This document shows positions 32,751 to 45,118 of a stretch of 64,000 nucleotides of DNA, one piece after another. Position 1 is the first letter of the stretch, and each line of letters starts with the position of its first letter. Under the pieces are notes generated by a model that was given only the letters and a program-made list of their open reading frames with translations, searched no databases and had not been told where the DNA came from. The position numbers were made by a program, and so were the translations under genes. The stretch is from the NCBI GenBank assembly GCA_020091685.1, contig CM034604.1, forward strand, positions 12,174,519 through 12,238,518. Reading direction: 5' to 3'. This stretch comes from Lutjanus erythropterus. Its lineage: Eukaryota > Chordata > Actinopteri > Lutjaniformes > Lutjanidae.

Positions 32751-34560
32751 CTTTACTGTTCTGATTACATAAAAAAGTAAACTTATTGAACTCAATTTAA
32801 TGCTTATGGTGGTGTGTTCTTTATACTATGACAGTTTCCCTAAAGTTAGATTAATGAAAGACCAATATATCATCCTGCTTCTTCTTCTGCAATGGTTTAA
32901 TGACACCCAATTGGAGATTGAGAGCCACTTAATGTTTATCTAGAACCAACTCTATTAATCGCAAAACTGTAGTGGATGGAAACACAAGTTAATTCACATT
33001 TTCTTTTGCAGATTTTCTTGGCATTTGCTTAAAATTTGTTCCCCATTTGAATGGAATTAGATAAATTACATAAATAATCATAAATGAATGAATAAATAAA
33101 TAACAATTTTAGATGGCGCATTACATATATGCATCACTTTCTTTCAATCCTTTAATCTTGTGAAAGCAATTTAAACCCAGTGCGAGAATGGTGGACAATG
33201 CCACTAACAATGAAAACCACTATGTAATGAGGAAATTACAAAAAGTAAATATATTTAATGGCTATTGCTGAAAAAATATCAAAAACAGGTTTTGATTTCA
33301 TGAAAATCTTAATGATTATAACATTAGGGAATAAGTCTTTCAATGGTCCAAATGAAACCACTGTGTGTGTTTTAACACAATTTCTGTATAGTTTTCTGTC
33401 AAATGATGTAGCCAAAGCAAACTCTTTAAAAGAATAAAAGAAATTGTACAGCAGACAATAGCTACATCATTACAGAGATGTGTAAACAGAAGAACCTAAA
33501 GAGCACTTAGAATACAATACAAATTCCTTTAATGAAACAACCCATGGTTGGTAGACAAGATGGAATGGGAGTTTGACTCGCTCCAAACAGTGACTTTGAT
33601 TTTCAAGATTTGTTTGTTTCCACAAAATGACAGCTAAAACCCCAAGTCCTTCTCTAAACCAAAGTCTCGCTACACTCCAAACTCGGCCTGGTGGTAGGCC
33701 ACCTACAGACAGCAAAGATGAAGATGAGGGAAAAACCCCTTTGTATCAAAGGCTATCTTCTGGTGACTCCCTGGCTCATGTTTATCGAAAGCTGATTTTA
33801 ATGCTCCATTTTTATCATGGCGATTAGCATTGTTTAGTAATCAGTCAAACCAAGACTTCCCCTTGTCCGTGCAAGTGTAAACACTTGTCTTCTCAAAACA
33901 GCTTCATTTGGATAAAGAAAGGACAAAAAATGTCTCTGCGAATGTGATGGTATATTTTTTGTATTGTTTGCTAAAGCAGAAGCACATGATGCAATGCTAG
34001 TGTTTATGGGGGAAAAGCAGTAATTGTAGTATCAGTCATATGTGAGCCATGACACACATGACCACCATGAATCTGCCTTTTTTCTCTCTGAAATCCGTCC
34101 CATCCCATCGCAGTTTTTCCACCAGTTGCTGGCTTAGCTTTCTGCCACAAATTTTATATGATCCCCTTTTTTCAATAACCTCAGTTTGCTTTGATTACTC
34201 TAATCACCTTTGAATCTAACCAATTTTCAGAGTTTGTGGTAGCTCGGCTTGAGCCTACTTGGTAGTGTGATTGAGGTGAGACACTGAGCACAACTGCATG
34301 CAGTAGCTCATTCGAGTTTCCTCGACAGTAGGAAGGAAAACCTTTGGGAGAGGGGGGGTGCATGGAGGTAATGTGAAGGGAAGAGTGAGGGAGCGACCCA
34401 GACGGTGACTTGGCTGGGGTCAGGTGTAAACATATGCACAGCTGGCGGGCAGATGTGCTCAGGCGAGAGCCAGTGACCATGTCTTTGGTTCCTTCCTCTC
34501 TGCTCACCTGATGTTCATCTAATGCAGCAAGTAGAAACAAAGAGTAAGCTGCAGAAAAAA
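32751..34560. other. Unassigned sequence
   Basis: Mostly AT-rich. AATGAATGAATAAATAAATA at about 33085 is a short tetranucleotide-like run. 33440-33900 and 34050-34560 are more complex and repeat-free. The 143-codon minus frame (34612-34181) lacks a recognisable domain. Confidence 0.27.
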
Positions 34561-36915
34561 AAAAATCACACACATGTAAAATTGTGTGCAGACATTCTTT
34601 AAATACACACAAGGGGTCTTGATGCAGACTGTAAGAAAATCAGAAAGGGGGGGCACAAAGAAATCAAAAGCTCTGGTTACTCTAGAAGTGGCCTCTGCTC
34701 CTCTGTTACTTAGCTAGTCAAGCGAGTGTGTGGTCGATGAGAGAGAAAGTATAACATTTCCCATTTTCTACTTTACTGGAGTGGTCTGGGAGACTCATCG
34801 GATGGGATTTTAAAAAGATCTTTCAGTGCACTGACATCCACGAATGCACCAAGATTACATTCCTTTCACCCAATGCTTTCTTTTTTTTTCTTCTTTTATT
34901 CAGTATGTGCCAGGCCAAAAAGGACAGACAATTTTGTGCATTTTTGTGGATTTTCTGAGACCCCTAATCAAACTTTCAAACAAATGATCTCATGATGTAA
35001 TGGACTGGAGAGATGCAAGCAACAACAAAACAAACTCTCCTCTGCTGCTAGAGCAATAACCAAAAGTTTACACCCCAGCAAACAGTTTAAATATTTACCA
35101 ACCTTAGTAAAACACTCGGGGATTATCCTGTATTGTTATAACACTGAGAAAAGACTCTCATACTTTCCATATTTTCTGCTGATTCCATGAGGCTGAAAAC
35201 AAGGAGGGGGATCAGATTAAAATCTCTTTGTACATAAACTATCCATTGACTCACTGTCTTCCTGTCGGAAGGAGCAATTAGCTCTCCGAGACAAAGATCT
35301 CAGACATGTTAAATGGCTGAAAATAAATAAATGTGGGTATTGCTGTTAGACTTTAGGCCCTGTTTCAATTAGAGCAGAGGCCGTGGTCTGTGTCTCTCAC
35401 TGAGCTGCTGGCTCCTTCAAGCTCTGCTTCTATGGGGACTTTTTAATTGCTATGTTTGAGCTGAGAGGGAAACAGAGAGGGGAAATGTACTGTATTCATC
35501 TTGGCCTCCCACTATGCTTCACTCATGAAGGCCTGGGGTGATTTGTCTCTTTAACGCGGAACGCCGTACAGTGAAGTACAGTGCTGCTCAGACAATGCGT
35601 TCATTCTTCCCATCATGAATGGAGATTTTCTTCCACAGGTCTTTTTTTTCTTCTTTTCAGTGGATTGATTTATGTGACATAATTTATTATGACCAGCCAC
35701 CCGAGCTCCTTCAATTTCAGGAGGTAAAATGATCTAGAGATTTGCTAAAATCACAACACCTTCAATATAAAAGCTTTTGACAAAGTCTGCACTTGATATT
35801 CATCATTAGATTAGTGGCTGGCATCTGTTAAGCCTTATATAACTGATAAAAGTAGTCTGTGGCTCTTATTTTAAGGATTGCATTCCTTTTCAAACATTCC
35901 GCACAATCTGCTGAAGTTGGTTATACTTTCGACGGAGCGTAAGATTTCAAACTCCTAAGTCTCTTTTGCTTTTTCCATATCCAGCCGATGGCAGCCATGT
36001 CAACTATCAAAAAGCAGAGTCTGCTTACAGAGATGACTGATGAGCGATGGTAGCCAGATCTGTGGGTGTGCTCTCTTTCCCAGCATCCAGACCAGATACA
36101 CACCTCCTGATCTTTCTGCTGTCAGATCAACACTTTCTGTCAGCATCTCTCTGTGCTGCTCTCACACTCTCCATCTATCCAGTCTATTCATTGTCCTCAG
36201 GCATTCCATCAATCACCCGAGATCCCCAGATCTTTCTTCGTGCCTGCACCACGCTTGGAAGAGGAGGTGTAAAGGTCCCTTTGTCCCTTTGAGAGTCAGA
36301 GCAATGTGAATTTCCTCTCAGATGCGATAATATGATGACGGTTACGTTATTTTCGGGGACACCGCAGTCCCTTTTTTGTGTCTCTCAACACCCATAATAA
36401 GCAGCGTGTGCCTTCCACAACGATGGTTATACCTTTCACCCTTCCCTCTCTTCCCTGTGTATTGCGTGATTACACACAGACACATGGTTTGAGTTTAAGC
36501 CCTGCCGCCGCACGCTAATATCAGACATGCTTTGAATTTATCTCACATCTTAATGGACGACAGGGTAGACAGGCAGTTTGCAAACTGCCGAGCCATTCCT
36601 CTCACCCTCTGTATATTACTGTATTTATTTGACTGGATTCAAGGAATGAGGCGAATTGGCCCCTGTGAGAAAGAGACAGAGAAAGTGAGAGGGGTAGGAG
36701 CTCCACGATGAATAGCTCTGCGTTTAACTGTTAAGACTGCGGTCATGAGAGCTGTCAAACGCTTGTCTGTCTGATAATAAACCTCATTACAGGGTGATCC
36801 CGAACAATCAAACCATCCTATTTCCTCTAGGACAACTTGGGCCTCTCCCTCAGGTACTGACATCTCCTCAGGCTTGAGGAGTAGCGGATCACATGTAATT
36901 GGACTGCATAATTAG
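34561..36915. promoter_or_regulatory. Repeat-poor block, possible regulatory DNA
   Basis: No transposon ends or microsatellites of note. 35500-35650 and 36330-36890 are the most complex sub-regions, with CpG-containing segments (GCGGAACGCCGTACAG; GCCGCCGCACGC) amid AT-rich sequence. Frames of up to 89 codons do not resemble proteins. Function is unproven. Confidence 0.27.
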
Positions 36916-37190
36916 TAGAGCTGGGTACTGAACATTTTTTTGGCACCAACCAAACTGCTTCAATCTTATAAAGTATTGAAAAATGTTTGTCATTTGGTAC
37001 CCAATTTCAATACCTGAGGAGTAAATCTCCAAGCTGTGGTTTATTTTTTGAGTGTAATGAAATTTTCATTTTGTTAAAAGGGTTTTTGTAAAATTGGTAT
37101 TGAGAAAAGTATTGTTCAGGAACTGGCATCAAAGTCAAGGTTTCACTACTTGTACCATTAGCCAAAATTTCTGAAAGATACCCAGTGCTA
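36916..37190. mobile_element. Short TIR element (TAGAGCTGGGTA type) with 8-bp TSD
   Basis: The left end is TAGAGCTGGGTACTG. The right end, read in reverse, is TAGCACTGGGTATCTTTC. It is flanked by ATAATTAG (36908-36915) and AGAATTAG (37191-37198), 7 of 8 identical. Size (275 bp), ends and TSD fit a hAT-like MITE, and the TGGTACC/GGTACTG-rich interior is typical of the family. Confidence 0.85.
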
Positions 37191-37487
37191 AGAATTAGGA
37201 TACAAAACTATATTCTGTTAAAGTCACAGAGCAAAGTGTAATCAGACTACAAACAAATTTTGTGAAAATGGGGATTATTAGAAGGATTACAATATTTAAA
37301 TACATTTAAAAAATAAAGAATGATATGCTACCATGCACAGAAGGCATACTTCAAAACACTTAATGAGCCTCACAACACCACTCTGGTCTCAGTGAGACCA
37401 GCTAATCTGAGATATTGTCAGTACATCATCACACCCTCTACTAAAAAATGCTTTGACTGGGTTGAAATTTCACTATAATTTTGTCTT
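37191..37487. other. Unassigned AT-rich spacer
   Basis: No recognised feature apart from GTCTCAGTGAGACCAG near 37385, a small palindrome. Confidence 0.3.
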
Positions 37488-37623
37488 ACATTAGCTACAC
37501 AAACCAGCTACTAACATTAGCTACAAAGACCAACCACTAACATTAGCTACACAGAAATCCAACTAATGTTACAGTAGTTACACAGACCAACCACAATGTT
37601 AGCTGCAAAGAAATCAAGCTAAT
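37488..37623 (+). repeat. Minisatellite, about five 27-base units
   Basis: Successive units begin ACATTAGCTACA(C/A)A and continue (G/A)ACCA(G/A)C(T/C)ACTA. The third to fifth units drift (AGAAATCCAACTA, TTACACAGACCAACCAC, TTAGCTGCAAAGAAATC). The array is short and diverged. Confidence 0.8.
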
Positions 37624-37768
37624 CTGTCAATACTACTAATACAACTACTACTGAGAAATATTTTGGAACTGTGGGTGGTGATGCTGGTGATGGGATGGAA
37701 AGTCAAAACTCAAACCCAAGTTTATGACAGTCTGGTTGAAGTTCGAGTGCTAAGTGTGAAAAGCATAC

Positions 37769-38100
37769 TTAAAGCTTCTACAAAGAGTTTTAACTGGTTA
37801 TGAAAAAGACTCAGTTTACTACTGATGTCTCTATATGGCCAACATAAGCAAACGTAGACCATCAGTGAAAAATCGTCTATTTCTATATAGTTATTCTTTC
37901 TGTCTGCAACCGGGTCAGATTTTCCCTCCCTTCTTGGTTTACATTTTTCCAAGCAGTTATAATAAGTTGTACACCAGCCAGTTAAAAAGAAGCAAGAGGA
38001 GATTTTTATTTTGATAATTTTATTTTTGACATGATATTCTGTGGTGGGAAAACTGCCACGTTTGTCCACAGGGGGGCTTCAAAATCACAGACATTTTGAC
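37769..38100 (+). mobile_element. Family C MITE, copy 2
   Basis: Begins TTAAAGCTTCTACAAAGAG at a TTAA and matches the 53.09 kb copy through AACTGGTTATGAAA, TATTTCTATAT and GGAGATTTTTA. It continues into TTTGTCCACAGGGGGGCTTC, shared in reverse with the 16.45 kb copy. The right terminus has decayed. Confidence 0.7.
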
Positions 38101-39813
38101 AAAGTAAATTTTGATGTTCAGCTATTATATTAGAGTTATTAATATAAATGTGCATTCACCCATAATAAAGAAAGAAATAGCTCAAGAAATAATTAATAAA
38201 CTTCACATCACCACACAAGATATTATATAAGGCTAAACAATTTAACTATATTTGTTAATGAGCTAATCCGTAAGTAGAATTTACATTACTTAATACTTAA
38301 TATTGTGATAATTGGATTAGGTTACCGACAACATTTTTTGCCAGGTAATTAGAAACTGTATCTGAATAAATTTTTAAAGTAACCCTCCCAACCTTGCATC
38401 TCTTGCTGCCTCTGGAAATATTGGATCAAAGCACTTTTTTTCTCAAGCGTCAAAGCTAAAAAAGTGATTAATGATTTTCATCATTCCTAGGCTTCTATTA
38501 AAGAACATCCTCACACACTGTCTTGCCCGTAAAGGCCGCAGGATCACACTGTGATACTTGCGGTCATTTTTATTTTTATGTAGGTCTCTGCAGTAGTCAT
38601 AGGATCACATTTCACTACAGTGGCCCACTCACTTACTGAAAGATAAACTCTTTTTGTTGACCTAAAGCGGTTTGCTTACGCTTCATCAATTGGTCGGTCG
38701 GTCAAGCAGCAGATTTGGGAGGAGAGACGAGGGCGAACGGCTCAGCAGAAGTGGCAGAGGGAACAAAGGCTGGTTTATGGCGTGTGGCCATCAGACAGGC
38801 TACATCAACACTGTTCGTCAGGACCCAAGAATAGTGCAGAGGGCTGAGTCAGCCTAGCAGCAGCTACCCACAGCAAGGGGAAGGAGAGGGAGAAATGTGT
38901 GTGTAGTTGCAAGATGGCCAGATGCGAAGAGAACGGAGAGGAAAACGGGGGAGAGAGAAAACAACCCAAGGTTCTTGTTAAAATGAGATTGTTAAGGATC
39001 CCTGCTGTGGGATTTACTTTTTTGCTATTCACCGTTTGACTCCATGACTCCACTCTTGACCTCGTAGCACACAAACACAAATGGGGAACTTGGCCTCCGT
39101 AACAGCCCTGTTTACTGGAAATGCTGCTCACCAGGGACAATAAAGACTTATGATGCATACAAGGCTCCTGCCGACCTTTGCTGTTGTGGCCTAATGTAAC
39201 TCCTATACCCACACAGGCACGTGTATACTGTACACACAAATAGAGAGGGGAAAAGATGGCAAACAACATACATATGTCCTTTATAACTAGACAGAAAGAG
39301 TGACTCATTTAAGGTAAACCATGGATAAAGATGCAGAACTTTACTGTCCTATAATGAAGGCAGGAATGAAAATTTGTTTCTGCCCTGGTTCAAGGGTTCA
39401 ATAAAAACCCACATTAAACATTCACGAGAATAAGATGAGGTGCGTGCATATGGAAAGAGGTATACCTATTAAAACACATGCAAACACAAAATTTATGGAG
39501 CTACTGTAAGGCAACAGGACCCAGCGTTGTCATCGACCTTACACTTGGGGTGTTGTGTGGTGGAGGGACGAGCTGTTTATTTTGTTTATCACTTCACTCT
39601 ATCAACTGCATGTGGAGTGTGTGTGTGTGCGTGTGCACATGCAGTTTCATTTGGAAGTGATCTCCTGTGTTTTTCCTGTTGCAGAGCACAGAAGCGTGTG
39701 GTGTGGAAGCTCAAAGCTCTCGCCCACATCAAGAGAAACCATCCGGCCTTACAGCCACAAGCTCTCCCTCTCCTCCCCCCTCTCAGGCGTAATAACAGAG
39801 CCATCAAATAGCC
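38101..39813. other. Unassigned sequence, AT-rich then mixed
   Basis: 38101-38400 is AT-rich. 38400-39180 is complex. Its minus frame of 167 codons (39308-38805) is the longest in the window, but its composition is patternless and serine-rich with no family signature. A TG run lies at 39616-39640. At 39669-39683 a pyrimidine/CAG run looks like a splice acceptor, but the following frame has no recognisable protein. Confidence 0.27.
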
Positions 39814-40162
39814 ATATTTATAATCTCTGAACGGGCCAATTTTAAAGTGGTCAACTCCAGAGGTATAGGAATTGTTGAGAGCAATTTGCGGTTTTCATTC
39901 TTAAAGAGGCACCATCCCAGTGGCAAATGAAATAAAGTCAGCATCCTTTTTTCCCCATTTGTCAATATGAAGGCTGGGTTCAATTACATCTTTGGCTTTA
40001 TTCTGATATCACTTCACAATGATTTATTTAAACTGGGTTGGGCAAAAAATATTTTATTATAATTCTGCTCCATGTTTGTGTAACACAGAAATTAGAGTAT
40101 TTATCAGTTTGTAATGATGTGATTGCACCAGCCTAGTACAGCATGCTCGGCATGGTAATAAT
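39814..40162. promoter_or_regulatory. Candidate conserved non-coding element
   Basis: Repeat-free, AT-balanced and motif-rich, with TTGCGGTTTTCATTC, TTGTCAATATGAAGG, GTTTGTAATGATGTGATTG and GGTAATAATTAGAGG. No frame. It ends abruptly at a transposon relic. The call is based on texture. Confidence 0.33.
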
Positions 40163-40890
40163 TAGAGGAGCACCTACTTTTTTTTTTTTTTTTTAGTTCC
40201 GAATCAATTTCTGCATATCTGCTGATACCAATACTATAGTGATGCCAGACATCTTTTTTTCAGATAATGATGTTTATTTGTATTCTTATTCTCATTATAA
40301 GGTCAAGTAAGGCTTAAACTGAGCCTCATTTTAGTGGTGAAGAGTTCTGCATGATTTGATACCGATGGACTGGTTGGGATTTCATCATCTTGTGAAAACT
40401 CTTACACTTGTTTAGTGTTCCTGTGGCTAAATTCATGCTCAAGAGGGCACTGTAGGATTCTGGCTTGTGAGATTCACGTGTAGAGCTGAGAAATGGCCCA
40501 CTTTTCCCATCATGCATTGCTAGAGGTTTAAACTTTCTATTTTATGTTCCAAAATACAAATGTTATTTTTTGCTAGTGTGTGTAATGTACAAATGTTAAT
40601 TTATGTTAGTGTTCATAATATATTACTTGAGAACATTCTTAATTAATTGTTAATTGGCATTTTTGTACTGTCTAGAAACTTTGAACTGGTGACTTGTGTT
40701 ACAGTTCACTTTCCCAGTTTTAAAATCACAATTGGTAAATGGCATTAATTTTGCAACACTCAACAAGTACATTTAATATAAACATAAGATGAGGAAATTT
40801 AGGTACATGGATCAGTGAAATGGATCCAACACACGATGAGTGAATTATAGCAATATCAGCCACCGATATATAATATTTGATTGGTTCCAA
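40163..40890. mobile_element. Decayed TIR element (TAGGGGTGCACC type) with T tract
   Basis: TTAGAGGAGCACCTA, a 17-base T run (40178-40194), then TTCTGCATATCTGCTGATACC and ATCAGCCACCGATATATA near the other side. These recall the GATACCGATA-rich fish family. The right terminus is not identifiable, so the limits are approximate. Confidence 0.5.
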
Positions 40891-41599
40891 GAACACTTAT
40901 TGTATAGCTTTAGTATCAAGTACTATGTTCAGTATTTGTTATCATTTATCTTGACTTTATTGAGCTTAAATTGGTTAATTTATCCATTTTTTTAATCAAC
41001 ACACTGTGGCATTTAAAATGTTTTATCAGCACTGAAACTCCAGTTTTCAGAAGTTGAAAAGGGAAGTTGACCTCAAGCAATAGCATCTGGTTAAGCAACA
41101 CATTGTGAGCAGGACCAGCAGCAGATCTGCATACATGAATACATTTCATCTGGTCATTACTGTGCAGTCATGGAGCCAAGCGCTCCTGCCAGTTTCCAGC
41201 CTCCTGTCACTTGCCGGTGTCTGACACTGATGAAAAATGCAGCATGTTTCGATCACCACAACATTACCATTCTGTTTTCTCTATATGTTGAGATCAGATG
41301 ACTCCCGAGTGTTGACCTAGTATGATAAATGTAGTGCTGTGTAACACATAATTCGCTCTTACTTTTTTGTGATGTCTGCATTTGGTTTTATAACACATTA
41401 CAGTAGATGTGTGACATAGGTCAATCACTTAAAACTTGGAAGATTCAGCAAATTAGTTAACTTTATGTATTGTTAACAGTTGTAGGCCCCTTTTCAGCTC
41501 CCCAAGATCAGAGATTTATAAATGGCATTGATCATTTGGTCACACACCTACTCATTCAGGGAAAGGAATGTTATGAAAAAAATATTAAAGTATAATAAC
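40891..41599. other. Unassigned sequence
   Basis: 41150-41310 is complex and repeat-free and may be regulatory. The rest is AT-rich without recognised features. Confidence 0.28.
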
Positions 41600-41687
41600 T
41601 AGTGGGCTTGGGCAGCATAATGGTATTACGCTATACCAGGGTATTAAGAAATCTAGATGGTGTGATTTTCAGTACCATTAAAAATAC

Positions 41688-42043
41688 TAGGGATGTCCCG
41701 ATACAACTTTTTCACTTCCGATATGATACCGATATTGCAGCCTTGAGTATTGGCCAATACGATATCGATCCGATACGATATCAGCACGAATCACACATAC
41801 TTTTATTACTTATTTTGTAGTGTGGGGTGTTAGAAAAGGCTTGATCAAGTGATGTTACTCAAACAGAGAACAACAGTCAGCAACCAGAGTCACCTATGGA
41901 TAGAAGTGCTGAAGCGGAAAATGGACTGCTTATCGGAGCGCTTATATCTGAGATTTTAGATGCAGTCCGATAAAATCCGATACTCATTTTTTGGCTGATA
42001 TCGGACCGATATCCGATAACAATATCGGATCAGGACACCCCTA
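41688..42043. mobile_element. hAT-like MITE (TAGGGATGTCC ends) with exact 8-bp TSD
   Basis: The left end TAGGGATGTCCCGATAC and the reverse of the right end, TAGGGGTGTCCTGATCC, form a good TIR. AAAAATAC occurs at 41680-41687 and 42044-42051, an exact octamer duplication. The interior has the CCGATACGATATC / CGATATCCGATAAC motifs of an abundant teleost family. 356 bp, non-coding, and young relative to its host by TSD preservation. Confidence 0.92.
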
Positions 42044-42207
42044 AAAAATACAGACACTCCTCTTTCTATTAAACTGAGAGGAGATACTGTATTGTAGTGT
42101 GCAGCTGACGCCACCTGGGGTTAGTCTCTGCGCAGCAGTGCAGCTGAGCAGACAAACATGGCTTTTGTAAGAAGAAGAAACATGGTGTCTTGTTTTTAAA
42201 TTTACAG

Positions 42208-42288
42208 GACCAATTAGTTAAAAAGAAGGAAACGGCCTCTGCCCTTGTTTTGGATTGTTTTGGATTCAGTCCTGATGATAAAAAGTAA
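42208..42288 (+). pseudogene. Relic of BED-type zinc finger N-terminus of a hAT transposase
   Basis: The frame reads D-Q-L-V-K-K-K-E-T-A-S-A-L-V, then D-C-F-G-F-S-P-D-D, and stops at TAA (42286-42288). In ZBED-like hAT transposases the region just before the BED finger has the form L-V-x-K-K-x-x-x-S-x-x-W-x-x-F-G-F-x-x-x-D. Here the usual tryptophan is missing and the zinc ligands are lost after the stop. A TTTACAG directly upstream resembles a splice acceptor. Its position inside the 41.60-42.75 kb element supports the reading. Confidence 0.5.
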
Positions 42289-42750
42289 AATAACAAACAC
42301 TGCAGATTACTGTCTGGTTAGACTAGAGTATCAAATGTGTATAGCAAGCATCACAGAGGGCAAGAGGCAGACTAATTACTTATGCTGACAGAGTTATGGT
42401 GAATACACACTCATAATGAAACTTCTCCAGTCAAACTATACCTACATTTGATCCTTTTTGTCCGCAGATGTAGAAAAAAAAAAGACAATTTTTGTGGCTT
42501 TGCCATCTTAAGGTTTTAAAATATGGATATTACATACCTGTGGTGTCTAATACAAATAAATGCATAAAAAGAGGAAGGATTATTTCCAGAAAAAAACTGT
42601 GAGTATGACTAACACAATGAAGCACCTAATAAAGCATGAAGAAAACTTCAGGGTGGACAGCTGCACTGTGTAAAAAAAAAAAGTACAAAATAGTACACTA
42701 CTGGTATTGGTACTGGTGTGGTCATTTTTCTAAACGATGCCCAGCCCTGG

Positions 42751-43079
42751 TCTATGGAGAATTCAACCTACACTGCCCCCATGACTTCCAAATCTGTAAG
42801 CGTTCAGAAAATGTGCAGAAATGCAAACAAAATAAATGCAGAGTATGGATAGAAAGTTCCGTCCATATCAATATGAATATCTAACAAAGGATATAAATTA
42901 GCCTTTGTAGGCTACCCATGGATGTACAGTATGCCCAGTACTGTCTGACCTTAAAGGTGGGAATAATATAGCTGGTGTGTTTCAGAAACGCAAATGTGCA
43001 GTTTCAAACTACACTACAATCCACATGTAAACCTCAAATCTACATACGGGAAGACACATTTTGACCCAGTGGCCAATTA
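42751..43079. other. Unassigned sequence
   Basis: No recognised features. Confidence 0.3.
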
Positions 43080-44500
43080 TTCAATGATTTTCCTCTGACT
43101 GGAAAATGACGGAACCATCTTAATCGCATTGTTTACTGATGCTGAATCGTTTCAGACCTCTGGGTGTTTTGACTGTGTGATATGCAATGCCAGACCCATG
43201 GCTATTAACTGCAGCCTCTTTTGATCTTTCTGTCCTTTCTTTTCGCTCTCTGCCACTGAAGGGTTGTGCTCACGCATGCCACCGTCATAATCAGCCATTC
43301 TGATATTCAAATGAATACAGAAAAGCATTATTCACACATGTGCAGTTGATGACCAGAATATATCAAGGGACAGCTGGCATGAAAATGGCCTCTTGTTTTT
43401 TTTTTTTTTTTTCCTTTGTAAAGTGTAGATTAAATCAGATACAAGTGAGGCAGGAGGAAGAAATATTGGGAAAAAGAGGCCAAACAGAGGGAGCTGTGGA
43501 ACTGTTAAAACACAGCCAAATTACAATGACGTCTGAGCAGGAAGGAAACCAGGCTTTATACACTCCTCAATAACTTCCTGTTAAACATCCGCAAATCACA
43601 AACTCACAAAAGGATTACAAAAAGAGTATACCAGAGACCTAGTGTCATCTAAACACCGGCTGTGTATTTATGTGACTCCACTTGTAGGAAGCTGACCACC
43701 ACCAGGTTCCTCTGAGTGTGACTGTGTATGTGTGTGCTGGATGGGATGTGTGTATCATATAGAAGAGGATGTTATCAACATGGCAGTGATGAGAGATGAA
43801 TGGCGTCCCATGGGGGCCGGCTTAAGCCCCTGCACATGTGCACAGCACTACCACCCACTAAAAATATGACTCCTGGATACTTTTCCGACTCCTGGCTCTG
43901 TCCATAAATCAGCAGCCGGACAGCGGGGCCTGGACTTGGCAGAGTATCAGACGTGCCTCTGGTGACTAGGCCTGTCCGTCATCCTGCCACTGCTGCCTGG
44001 AGCTGCTTAATTAATGTGGCAATTGAAGGCTGCATATCATAATGAACACACAGCCCCCTCTATCTTAGCCTTCCTGGGCTTGTTATTCTTGGTCGCCGTT
44101 AAGGATACGTCCCTGTGTATGTTCGGATATTTATAGGTAATGGATCTATTAAAATGCATGAGAACGAATTAAAAAACAAATAAATGCGAAGGTGCTCAAA
44201 CGAGCCTGGAATGTTTGGAAAAGGGATTTTCGGTTTGATGTGTTTTCACAGCGGAGCCGTCGAATTTATCACTTTCACTTTTGTTGGTGTTTCTCCGTCG
44301 CCTCATTTCATCATTGAGAACACACAGGCTGGTTCTGCTCTGGAGATTATTCATTTTCATGAGGACTCCTATTCGCTGCAGTGTAAAATATGCAGAGGAA
44401 GCTGAATTAAAAGTCTTAAGTAACCTGTCCAACAGCTATTTTCAAAGAAAAGAAATAAAAGATTCACCTTAACCTGCCAAGTGATGACAGAGAGCTACAT
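43080..44500. promoter_or_regulatory. Long repeat-free block, strong candidate for conserved non-coding DNA
   Basis: Apart from a T tract (43396-43412) and a TG-rich patch (43715-43755), 1.4 kb is free of recognised repeats. 43090-43390, 43800-44110 and 44110-44470 are complex and motif-rich (GCTTAATTAATGTGG at about 44004, CAATTGAAGG, CGTTAAGGATACG). The overlapping frames of 63-78 codons at 44184-44472 run on both strands and look incidental. Confidence 0.36.
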
Positions 44501-45118
44501 GGAGCTCTTTTTCCACCACTGACCATGCAGAATATCTAACCTTTATGGAGGGTTATAACTCCTACAGCACATTGCTCAGCCTCAGATGGTAGTGTTTCTC
44601 TAAGCAAAGGGGGAAACTGTATCAATCTGACAGCCACAGGTAGAGGTTAAAGACTCTCCATTTGTAACTCTTTGCTGTGCGTAATGCCACCTCCCTTGGT
44701 TATAAAGACTTCATAAATCATATGCACTGATCCTCAGCGATTCTCAGACTGGAGACAGGCTGATTTACGGCTACAACTTCTAGCAGACTTCTCATCCTTT
44801 ATCCTCCTTTATTGCCCCCCCTCTCCTTGGGCTGAAGCAAGTATTCCCTGAACTCTCTTTTTCACTCTCTCCTCTCCAGGTGTCTGGACTCTGACTTAGC
44901 ACCACAGCTAGCCAACCAACACACATACACAGGAAAAGGATCTACTTCCAGGGAGGGCTAATAGGATGTGACATCATTTATGGCTGACTGGGGGTAATGT
45001 GTGACATGTCAACTCTCTACAGTGGTATGTTTTTCAGTGACATTTTTCAAACCTGCCACAGAACAGAGTTTAAAATAAAGCTGAATTACACAGCAATGCA
45101 GTTTCAAAATGTATTGAT
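44501..45118. other. Unassigned sequence
   Basis: A pyrimidine-rich run at 44805-44880 lies just before CAGGTGTC. No gene recognised. Confidence 0.3.

Larger units (their letters stand above)
41600..42750 (+). mobile_element. hAT-like element (GGGCTGGGCA ends) with dead BED-finger start
   Basis: The left end TAGTGGGCTTGGGCAGC, then GGTATTACGCTATACCAGGG, and a right end read in reverse as CAGGGCTGGGCATCGTTT define a degenerate TIR pair. GGTATTAC/GGTATTGGTACTGG sub-terminal phrases fit the fish GGTATACC family. It carries a nested element (41688-42043) and a transposase-related fragment (42208-42288). No matching TSD was found. Confidence 0.6.

Noticed and set aside
37488-37623. Spaced repeat array considered as a CRISPR
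   Set aside because: Units are contiguous and diverged, without unique spacers, and the genome is vertebrate.
38805-39308. Longest open frame in the window, 167 codons on the minus strand
   Set aside because: Patternless, serine/leucine-rich translation with no domain, no intron signals that help, and mixed-composition sequence. Length is within chance expectation.
39669-39810. Pyrimidine tract plus CAG looking like a 3' splice site before an open frame
   Set aside because: The frames downstream give no recognisable protein and no matching donor or conserved exon is visible.
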